DNA from: Solirubrobacteraceae bacterium
Lineage (GTDB): Bacteria; Actinomycetota; Thermoleophilia; Solirubrobacterales; Solirubrobacteraceae
Direction: 5' to 3'
Assembly (NCBI GenBank): GCA_025935735.1
Contig: JAICUS010000396.1
Coordinates: 1 to 5,854 of the forward strand
Length of the DNA stretch: 5,854 nucleotides
Under the pieces are notes generated by a model. It was not told the origin of the DNA. It did not search any database and saw only the letters and a list, made by a program, of their open reading frames with translations. Positions 1 through 4,199 of this stretch are shown piece by piece. Position numbers and translations under genes: made by a program. Numbering within the stretch: the first letter of the stretch is position 1; each line of letters opens with the position of its first letter.

Positions 1-125
1 AAGAGCCCGTGCAGAGGAACCCGACCCCGGCCGAACGGCGCGAGCTGACTGAGCTGGCGTTGGCGGCCCGCGACGAGCTGGGCGAACCGGCCCACAGACT
101 GTGGAGGTTTCGATGGGCGGGTTGA
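1..125 (+). CDS. 3' end of an unrecognised protein gene (partial, starts before the window)
   Basis: The third plus-strand frame is open from the first base to a TGA at 123-125 and gives about 40 residues. These include an acidic/basic helical stretch (AERRELTELALAARDELG) and the ending HRLWRFRWAG. The composition looks like a real C-terminal helix, and the other two plus frames carry early stops. I do not recognise the family. The last 13 bases overlap the next small gene, whose Shine-Dalgarno site lies inside this reading frame, so the two may be translationally coupled. Too little is present to infer a function; the rest of the gene lies to the left of the window. Confidence 0.5.
   Translation, partial: EPVQRNPTPAERRELTELALAARDELGEPAHRLWRFRWAG
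103..107 (+). promoter_or_regulatory. Shine-Dalgarno site of the 37-residue peptide gene
   Basis: GGAGG sits 5 bases before the ATG at 113. It is a perfect anti-16S match at workable spacing and is the main reason to believe that the short frame starting at 113 is translated. Confidence 0.6.
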
Positions 126-226
126 GAGGTCTACTGAGCGCCGTCGGCGGTCTGCTGTTGGGTGTCGGGGGCCTGCTGAAGGGCCTCGTGACCGGGCTGG
201 GACGGCTCGTCCGCCGCCTCTTCTGA
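113..226 (+). CDS. Small Gly/Leu-rich cationic peptide gene (37 aa)
   Basis: The ATG at 113 runs to a TGA at 224-226. It encodes 37 residues built almost only of Gly, Leu, Val, Arg and Lys. The motif VGGLL or a close variant recurs (residues 11-15 and 18-22), and the C-terminus is basic (GRLVRRLF). A canonical GGAGG lies 5 bases upstream. The start lies inside the 3' end of the preceding gene, a 13-base overlap in another frame, which suggests co-transcription. The pattern predicts a hydrophobic or amphipathic helix with glycine-zipper spacing, likely membrane-associated. Known peptides of this style include small membrane proteins, type I toxin-like peptides and some bacteriocins, but nothing here decides among them. 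I do not recognise a family. A chance frame remains possible, although the Shine-Dalgarno site and the strongly biased composition argue against it. Confidence 0.5.
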   Translation: MGGLRGLLSAVGGLLLGVGGLLKGLVTGLGRLVRRLF

Positions 227-243
227 GCGGCGAGGGCCGGTGA

Positions 244-528
244 TCACCGCCCGGGAGCCGTCTGCTTGGCTCCCCGCCGCAGCCTGCGGACGGCGATGAA
301 GCCCGCAAACGAGGCGCCGGCGAACACGGGCAGGCTCACGAGCAGCGGCGCCCGCTTCCCCGAAGCCTTCCGACCCGTGTACACCGCGATCGCCTTGCCA
401 CCCTTGCCCGCGGCCTGACCGACGCCGCCCGCCCCCTGGGCGATCCTGGCCGGGCCGCTGCGCTTGACCTTCTTGCCCACGGAATCGGCGATGCGCGCCC
501 GGGTGCTCTTGCGGCGTCGGAGGTTCAT
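244..528 (-). CDS. Small basic protein with one hydrophobic segment (94 aa, hypothetical)
   Basis: The frame runs from ATG (CAT at 526-528) to TGA (TCA at 244-246). The N-terminal two thirds are strongly basic and Gly/Ala-rich (MNLRRRKSTRARIAD, later QAAGKGGKAIAVYTGRKASG). A hydrophobic stretch, roughly residues 61-79 (LLVSLPVFAGASFAGFIAV), follows and is bounded by RRLRR. This suggests a small protein with a single membrane segment near the C-terminus and a cationic, probably cytoplasmic or nucleic-acid-facing, N-terminus. The Shine-Dalgarno match is weak (AGG about 9 bases upstream), so the start is less certain than the frame. It converges on the small peptide gene, with 17 bases between the two stop codons. 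I do not recognise a named family; function unknown. Confidence 0.55.
   Translation of the reverse strand: MNLRRRKSTRARIADSVGKKVKRSGPARIAQGAGGVGQAAGKGGKAIAVYTGRKASGKRAPLLVSLPVFAGASFAGFIAVRRLRRGAKQTAPGR
253..274. terminator. GC-rich hairpin between convergent genes, possible terminator
   Basis: GGGAGCC (253-259) pairs perfectly with GGCTCCC (268-274) around an 8-base loop. It lies 27 bases after the stop of the plus-strand peptide gene and inside the last codons of the convergent minus-strand gene. There is no T-run on either side, so it is not a textbook intrinsic terminator. T-poor hairpins at gene ends are nevertheless common in high-GC actinobacteria. Confidence 0.35.
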
Positions 529-628
529 GCGGGCTGCCTACCCGGCCGCGCACGTCGCTACCGCGGCACCGGCCGCCGCCGTTGACCCCGCCGCGCGACG
601 ATTCAGACCTTCCGATCGGGGATCGCGC

Positions 629-979
629 TCAGACCATGCCGTAGAAGCGGATGGTCACCTGTCCGCGCCGGCACGTATGGCGGCTGGCGTAGATGTCTCC
701 GTCCTCGTTGCGCCAGTAGTGGATGCGGCATGCGTAGCCGGCGACGTGGTGCGGCATACGCGGCCCGCTCGCGTGTGCGGCGTACAGGCGCACGTAGCGA
801 CGCACCACCCTGCAGTTCGTGTGGCGCTCGGAGGCCCACTTGAAGAAGCCGTTCCAGGCGATCGCGTGGGGGCAGCGCGTGAACCCGGCTGGAACGTCGT
901 ACCGCGGTCTGGCAGCGGCGTGCGCAACACCGGCGACAAGCAGCACCATCATCGTTGCGATCCCTATGCGCCTGCCCAT
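629..979 (-). CDS. Small secreted four-cysteine protein (116 aa, hypothetical)
   Basis: The frame runs from ATG (CAT at 977-979) to TGA (TCA at 629-631). The N-terminus is a clear Sec signal peptide: MGRRIG, then a hydrophobic core IATMMVLLVAGVA, then a likely cut after AHA (residue 21 or nearby). The mature part of about 95 residues is basic and aromatic. It has four cysteines (residues 36, 56, 84 and 103), enough for two disulfide bonds, and ends in a strand-like RRGQVTIRFYGMV. Secreted proteins of this size with a late C...C.RG..xI.F pattern are common in Thermoleophilia-type actinobacteria; that is recollection, not a database hit. The frame stays open upstream to about 1156, across the tRNA fragment, but that part has no signal peptide logic, so M979 is chosen. 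The Shine-Dalgarno site is weak (GGGA about 9 bases upstream). The role is unknown, presumably extracellular or cell-surface. Confidence 0.65.
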   Translation of the reverse strand: MGRRIGIATMMVLLVAGVAHAAARPRYDVPAGFTRCPHAIAWNGFFKWASERHTNCRVVRRYVRLYAAHASGPRMPHHVAGYACRIHYWRNEDGDIYASRHTCRRGQVTIRFYGMV

Positions 980-1116
980 CGTGCGTATCCCAGGATGACG
1001 TCGTTCTCGCCTGTTACGACGCGTCGGAAGCTCTCCCGGCGTAGCCGCCGACGGCGCCGGCGCCAGCAGGATCGACGCGCGCGCAGCCGGCACGCTCGAG
1101 CGCAAGGGCGTGTAGG

Positions 1117-1163
1117 GGTGAGCGAGGGGACTCGAACCCCCGACCGCCGGGACCACAACCCGG
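1117..1163 (-). tRNA. 3' half of tRNA-His (anticodon GTG), probable att-site remnant
   Basis: Read on the minus strand, the sequence holds an anticodon stem CCGGG/CCCGG (1159-1163 with 1147-1151) around the loop TTGTGGT. The anticodon GTG (1154-1156) decodes His. A 5-base variable region (1142-1146) and a T-arm with stem GGGGG/CCCCT and loop TTCGAGT (1125-1141) follow. The 3' acceptor strand is CGCTCAC (1118-1124), and the discriminator C (1117) is the base typical of tRNA-His. CCA is not encoded; the next bases read CCT. The 5' half is missing: the 60 bases before the anticodon stem hold no D-arm and no GTGAGCG to pair with the acceptor strand. It cannot be a working tRNA. A 3' half beginning at the anticodon arm is what site-specific integration into a tRNA gene leaves at the far end of the element. 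Confidence 0.75.
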
Positions 1164-1208
1164 CAAATCCCGTTCTTCTGAGTGCTCGTCCGGCTCTGTA
1201 GCGCCGTT

Positions 1209-1232
1209 TGAGTTGTTCTCAGTTGTGTCCAC
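1209..1232 (-). repeat. Repeat copy 1 next to the tRNA-His fragment, possible integrase 3'-end relic
   Basis: On the minus strand this reads GTGGACACAACTGAGAACAA and on to CTCA. A close variant lies at 1686-1707. Here it translates as VDTTENNS followed by an acidic tail (TEPDEHSEERD) that runs into the tRNA half. Tyrosine integrases that use tRNA sites often have 3' ends immediately beside the att site, with tails of this type. No intact integrase frame is attached: the frame through the 1243-1265 repeat stops at a TGA near 1218, and another stop lies at 1396-1398. Confidence 0.35.
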
Positions 1233-1242
1233 TTATCCTCCG

Positions 1243-1265
1243 ATCTGTCCCCGAATCTGTCCCCG
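1243..1265. repeat. Short tandem direct repeat, ATCTGTCCCCG x2
   Basis: ATCTGTCCCCG occurs at 1243-1253 and again at 1255-1265, a 12-base period with one linking base. On the minus strand it encodes the repeated peptide GTDSGTD in an open but unattributed frame. It sits about 80 bases from the tRNA-His fragment, within what looks like an integrase tail. It could also be a pair of protein-binding arm sites, but two copies are too few to decide. Confidence 0.4.
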
Positions 1266-1398
1266 TTCTTGGGACTCGGTCTACTCGGTTAGCCGTCGGG
1301 GACCCCGGGACGGCCACATCACAATGGATCGTGGCCAGAGATCCGCAATCTGGCCGGTACCCCGGCTCGTGCGCTGACCCTCGGCTACCGTCGCGTCA

Positions 1399-1571
1399 AT
1401 GGCGTCTCATGGGTCCGAGCCTGACCTCGCAGAAGCGCTCGAGTTGCGCGACGAGCTGCTCCTCGCCTGCCGCGATGTGCTGCTCAGCGTGGGTTCGCGT
1501 CAGGCGTCGTGGCTCACATCGACGCGCCGCTCGACCTCGATGACGAGGCCTCACCCGGGTCGCAACGCTAA
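1399..1571 (+). pseudogene. Possible short gene, leaderless start, apparently frameshifted
   Basis: The ATG at 1399 begins a protein-like stretch, SEPDLAEALELRDELLLACR with DVLLSVG following. After about residue 32 that frame turns into Arg/Ser/Thr-rich noise. Shifting by one base near 1491 gives FASGVVAHIDAPLDLDDE and a stop TAA at 1569-1571, again with normal acidic composition. Joined, the two parts would make a protein of about 57 residues. TACCGT at 1386-1391 fits the TAnnnT -10 pattern 7 bases before the ATG, so the message would be leaderless; there is no Shine-Dalgarno site. I do not recognise a family. This reading rests on composition only and could be wrong. Confidence 0.25.
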
Positions 1572-1685
1572 TCCAATGCCCCGGCCGGCTCACGGCTGCG
1601 ACCGCCCGGCCCCCAGCCCGAACGATCCAGGCCTGTGGGCTCACGCGCGGCGCTGCGGAGCGACGCTCGCTTCTCTGAGTTGCTG

Positions 1686-1707
1686 TGAGTTGCGCTCAGT
1701 TTGCCAC
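1686..1707 (-). repeat. Repeat copy 2, possible second integrase 3'-end relic
   Basis: On the minus strand this reads GTGGCAAACTGAGCGCAACT followed by CA, nearly the same as 1209-1232 (shared core GTGG..AACTGAG..CAACTCA). It continues into further CAACTCA-like units at 1675-1685. In one frame it translates as WQTERNSQQLRE, the type of polar tail seen at the C-termini of actinobacterial tyrosine integrases. The match to copy 1 is seen directly; the integrase assignment is inference. Confidence 0.35.
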
Positions 1708-1826
1708 CCCGGGTTGCACCCCGGCTCGAGGTGCGACCCGACCAGCACTCGTCGTCGCTCTCATGTCGAAGCCGGCGTGCATGGCCCGCGGCACCGCCTG
1801 CCCTGCGACCCTCGGGTCGGGCGTGA

Positions 1827-1859
1827 GCCGTATCTGTCCATGAAGACCCTCCGGATGCA
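1827..1859 (-). pseudogene. Possible tyrosine integrase fragment (peptide CIRRVFMDRYG)
   Basis: The minus strand encodes CIRRVFMDRYG. In tyrosine recombinases the catalytic Tyr lies in a segment of the form SIRTT(F/M)DRYGHL. The following codons (SRP...) lose the expected HL(F/M)P continuation, and the preceding codons show no GH motif, so if this is an integrase only a fragment is left. The position supports it: it lies before repeat copy 2 and points towards the tRNA-His scar, as an integrase beside its att site would. An 11-residue match can arise by chance, hence the low confidence. Confidence 0.3.
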
Positions 1860-2192
1860 CACGGTCGATCTACCCGTGAGCTCGGCGTGTCGTCGCCGAC
1901 GGAGGTCGTCCGCGCGGCACCAACGGCGGGCGAATCACCAGGCGAACCTGCGGACGCGGTTCGGCCTCACCCGGCCGGACTCTGCGGCTCGGCTGGTCGT
2001 GTGTCGCAAACGGCGACGGCGGCGACGGGTCGGTGCGAGCAGCTGTCGACGTTCAACCCGGCGACGTTGGCGGCAGCCGTTCGCTCCAGCCCGCGCCCGT
2101 CGCTGACGAAGCGCGTCGCCCAGCCCGCCGAGCTCGCGACTGTCGACGCTCAGGGAACGTCAACGCGCCCGGTGCCGGGACCCCAAGCCGAT

Positions 2193-2208
2193 ATCACGGT
2201 GCTGTGAT
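2193..2208. promoter_or_regulatory. Inverted repeat upstream of the arsR relic, possible operator
   Basis: ATCAC (2193-2197) and GTGAT (2204-2208) form a perfect 5-base inverted repeat around 6 bases. It lies 34 bases ahead of the lost arsR start. ArsR-family repressors usually bind such dyads at their own promoters, so this is a fair operator candidate. The arms are short and chance occurrence is likely enough to keep the score low. Confidence 0.3.
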
Positions 2209-2241
2209 GTCGATGGCTTGTCCTCTCGGAGGAGCCGACCG

Positions 2242-2520
2242 ATAGCGAGCTGTTGGCGAATACTTCCGCGGGCTCGGCGATCTGACACGCGTCCGGATCC
2301 TGGAGTTGTTGGGCGAGCGCGGCGAGCTCTCGGTCGGCGAGCGGGCTCGGGCAGTCGCAGCCGCGCGTGTCGAACCACCTCGCGCTCCTGCGCTGGTGCG
2401 GGTTCGTCGAGAGCCGGCGAAAGCATCCGTCGGTGCGCTACCGGGAGGCCGACGAACGGATCGTCCAGTTGATCAACGCCGAGCACGTCGCCGCGTGCCA
2501 GCGGATCGAAAGGGACCATG
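2242..2520 (+). pseudogene. Decayed ArsR-family metal-sensing repressor gene
   Basis: Three blocks of an ArsR-type winged-helix repressor are present in different frames. The first reads SELLA, then EYFRGLGDLTRVRILELL and GERGELSVGE (about 2245-2340). The second, SNHLALLRWCGFVESRR..SVRYREADERIVQL, starts at about 2370. The third, NAEHVAACQRIERD, runs to about 2516. These match the N-terminal helices, the recognition helix with its Cys, the beta wing and the C-terminal helix with its Cys in CmtR-like sensors. An intact GGAGGAG (2228-2234) precedes ATAGCGAGC at 2242, which becomes ATGAGCGAGC if one G is restored, giving M-S-E-L-L-A. A second missing G near 2257 would join SELLA to EYFRG. Further losses lie before SNHL, and about ten residues are missing between IVQLI and NAEHV. 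In relatives (from memory) the recognition helix often reads CLRWCG; here the first Cys is Leu. It is non-functional as read. The relic led into the thioredoxin-like gene at 2518. Confidence 0.7.
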
Positions 2521-2676
2521 ACGCGGATCGAGCTCCTGTATTTCGACGGCTGCCCGAACCGCGGGCCGCTGCTCGGACACGTGCGCGAGTTGCTGCTCGA
2601 GCGCGGAATGCCCGGCCGCCCGATCGAGCTGGTCCGCGTTGACTCGCATGAGGGCGCTGCGGCTCGCGGCTCGCCC
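2518..2676 (+). pseudogene. Truncated thioredoxin-like small protein, N-terminal part only
   Basis: The ATG at 2518 has AAAGGGA upstream (2508-2514). It encodes MTRIELLYFDGCPNRGPLLG, then an amphipathic helix and PIELVRVDSHEGAAARGSP. This is the beta-alpha-beta opening of a thioredoxin-fold family common beside merB-like genes in actinobacteria, in which GCPN replaces the CxxC site. The family normally continues after a FLGSPT-like motif with a further strand and a Gly-Leu-Lys-Cys segment, for about 90-110 residues. Here the reading passes after GSP straight into sequence that looks like the start of a MerB-like protein, so about half of the domain is gone. The frame itself stays open to 2895, giving a 125-codon chimeric product. 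Whether it is translated is unknown. The family assignment is from memory of the N-terminal motif. Confidence 0.6.
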
Positions 2677-3066
2677 GCGTGCCCGACGGACCGCTCGGCC
2701 GCCGCAGCGCTCGCGCGGGTCGGCCTGGATGCGTCGCGCGCGGCAAGGGCGGCGCGGCTGCCCGCTGCCGACCGGCGCTTCTGCCGCCGCATCTTGGCCG
2801 CGTTCGCGGCCGGCACGCCGCCGTCCGCGGCGGACGTGGAGACGGGTCCCGTTCATGCTCGATCGGCCGGCTGTGATCCGCGCGCTCGAGCCTGATGGCG
2901 ACGAGACGGTCGAGGTCCGCGTGGATCCTGCTCGCGGCGATGCAGCGCGGAGTGCCGCTGTCCGTTCATCAACTTGTTCTCCAGTCGCGAGCGGACGGAG
3001 GCGTACCTGGCGCGTCATGCCGAGCTGACCGGCGAGATCTTGCCGCTGGGCCAGGCCGTCGCCGTC
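2677..3066 (+). pseudogene. Decayed MerB-like (organomercurial/alkylmercury lyase-like) gene
   Basis: Three blocks survive. The first is TDRSAAAALARVGLDASRAA and LPAADRRFCRRILAAFAAGT (about 2689-2841), the N-terminal helical region. The second, VPFMLDRPAVI with RALEPDGDETVEVRVDPARG, is in another frame (about 2846-2935). The third, CRCPFINLFSSRERTEAYLA with RHAELTGEILPLGQAV, is back in the first frame (2953-3066). Order and content match MerB, which cleaves carbon-mercury bonds in the cytoplasm using two Cys and one Asp (Cys96, Asp99 and Cys159 in the R831b enzyme). Block 2 aligns just after the CALDTL-type segment, so the first catalytic Cys and the Asp are deleted. The CPFI..F block keeps the second Cys. 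Roughly 40 residues are missing between blocks 1 and 2, and more between 2 and 3. The normal C-terminal end is replaced by unrelated sequence. It cannot be a working lyase. Many actinobacterial MerB-like proteins have no proven mercury activity, so the original substrate is uncertain. Confidence 0.7.
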
Positions 3067-3113
3067 TCGGCGATCGACGCATCAGCGCCGCCACAGAGGG
3101 ACCGTGACGCCAC

Positions 3114-3144
3114 GCCCGGCGCCGCGCCACACGGCGGGCCGGGC
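3114..3144 (-). terminator. Strong GC hairpin behind the dehydrogenase stop codon
   Basis: GCCCGGC (3114-3120) pairs with GCCGGGC (3138-3144). Inside it GCCG (3121-3124) pairs with CGGC (3132-3135), leaving a 7-base loop and a 2-base bulge. The outer stem touches the last base of the TAG stop of the minus-strand dehydrogenase gene. It probably ends the permease-dehydrogenase transcript and would also block readthrough from the convergent mer-like relic. No T-run follows, so it is not a classical intrinsic terminator. Confidence 0.45.
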
Positions 3145-4199
3145 TACGTGAACCGGCTGATGACATTGAAGCCGACCGTGGCGAAATCGGTCATCGCGTG
3201 CAGGACCCCCGTGACGTCGTCCAGGCCCACCTCGGCCGTGATCAGTGACCGCGGGTTCACCTGCCCGCGCTCGACCAGCGCCAGGAGGTTCGGGTAGTAC
3301 ATGTGGGGGTTGCCCATGCTGCCCACGATCTCGAGCTCGTGCTCGATCAGCAGGTCGATCGGCAGCGCGACCATCCCCTGTTCCTCCTGGCTGGTCAGGC
3401 CGACCTGCACGTGGCGTCCGCCCTTGGCCAGCGAGTTGACGGAGTTGAGCACCATCTCTCGGCGGCCGAGCGCGACGATCGAAACCCGCACGCCACCCCC
3501 GGAGATCTCCCGGACCGCCTCCGGCACATCCGCGGCGCGTGCGTTGACCGTGGCCACGGCGCCCTCCGCCGCGGCCTTTGCCAGCTTGTCGTCGTCGATG
3601 TCGACGGCGATGGCCTGCGCGCCCATCGCGCTCGCGATCTGGATCGCCGAGAGCCCGACCCCGCCCGTCCCGTGCACGGCCACCCAGTCGCCCGGCTCGG
3701 TCGCGCCGCGATGCATCACTGCATGGAATGCCGTCATGTAGCGGCAGCCGATCGCCGCGGCGGTCATCGAGTCCACGCTGTCCGGGAGGCGGATGACGTT
3801 GTAGTCGGCGTTGTAGGCCAGCGCGTACTCGGCGTAGCCGCCGTCGTGCGTGAAGCCGATGAACTCGAGGTTGTCGCACAGGTTCGTGCGGCCCCGGCGG
3901 CACCACACGCAGCGACCGCATCCCTCGTGGAACGGCACCGTCACGCGGTCGCCGGGGCGCAGGGTGCGCACCTGCGGGCCGACCTCCTCGACCACGCCGC
4001 CGATCTCGTGGCCAGGCGTGACCGGCAGCGCCGGCTGCAGGCCGACCCAGTCCCAGTCGCCGTTCCAGGCGTGCCAGTCACTCCGGCAGATCCCAGAGGC
4101 CTCGATCCGGATCACCGCGTCCGTCGGCCCGGGCGTGGGCTCCGGTACCTCCCCGACCTCGAGCGGCTCGCCGAAGGCCGTGATGCGCGCGGCCCTCAT
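3144..4199 (-). CDS. Zinc-dependent medium-chain alcohol dehydrogenase (351 aa)
   Basis: This enzyme oxidises an alcohol to an aldehyde or ketone in the cytoplasm with NAD(P)+. The frame is intact, from ATG at 4199 to TAG at 3144-3146, and the length is typical of the family. Catalytic zinc ligands are visible: Cys38 (GICRSDWH), His64-Glu65 (PGHEIGGVVEEVG) and Cys152 (IGCRYMTAFHAV). The structural zinc lobe has Cys94, 97, 100 and 108 (CGRCVWCRRGRTNLC). The Rossmann fold shows HGTGGVG (176-182), and Asp200 ends the second strand (AIAVDIDDD), which favours NAD over NADP. Its ATG overlaps the TGA of the upstream permease gene as ATGA, so the two are translationally coupled. That suggests the substrate is the transported compound or a product of it. 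The precise substrate cannot be read from the sequence; the CRSDWHAWNG neighbourhood is shared by many uncharacterised actinobacterial dehydrogenases. A hairpin follows the stop codon. Codon use is healthy, in contrast to the adjacent relics. Confidence 0.92.
   Translation of the reverse strand: MRAARITAFGEPLEVGEVPEPTPGPTDAVIRIEASGICRSDWHAWNGDWDWVGLQPALPVTPGHEIGGVVEEVGPQVRTLRPGDRVTVPFHEGCGRCVWCRRGRTNLCDNLEFIGFTHDGGYAEYALAYNADYNVIRLPDSVDSMTAAAIGCRYMTAFHAVMHRGATEPGDWVAVHGTGGVGLSAIQIASAMGAQAIAVDIDDDKLAKAAAEGAVATVNARAADVPEAVREISGGGVRVSIVALGRREMVLNSVNSLAKGGRHVQVGLTSQEEQGMVALPIDLLIEHELEIVGSMGNPHMYYPNLLALVERGQVNPRSLITAEVGLDDVTGVLHAMTDFATVGFNVISRFT

Larger units (their letters stand above)
1572..2192. 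other. Stretch without a supported gene; decayed DNA
   Basis: Open frames on both strands here are Arg-, Ser- and Pro-rich readings typical of chance frames in GC-rich DNA. None has a convincing start signal or a recognisable motif. The only suggestive pieces are on the minus strand: the second repeat copy (1686-1707) and the MDRYG peptide (1827-1859), both compatible with a broken integrase. No tRNA, terminator or obvious promoter was seen. Confidence 0.5.

Noticed and set aside
1117..1163. Intact tRNA-His gene
   Set aside because: The D-arm and the 5' acceptor strand are absent from the upstream bases, so only a 3' half is present.
464..1201. Plus-strand open frame of about 245 codons across the secreted protein and tRNA fragment
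   Set aside because: It reads through the tRNA half (giving the familiar spurious peptide EGTRTPDRRDHNP) and opposite a signal-peptide gene; composition is that of noise.
1014..1232. Minus-strand frame reading through the tRNA half (LPGCGPGGRGFESPRSP)
   Set aside because: Peptides of this kind are well-known false translations of tRNA 3' halves. Only its first part may be an integrase tail relic, reported separately.
1887..2207. Plus-strand open frame of 106 codons ahead of the arsR relic
   Set aside because: No start signal, no recognisable motif and low-complexity Ala/Arg/Pro content; most likely a chance frame.
2973..3297. Plus-strand frame continuing from the MerB-like C-terminal block into the dehydrogenase gene
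   Set aside because: Only the part to about 3066 resembles MerB; the rest is antisense to the dehydrogenase and has no protein-like character.
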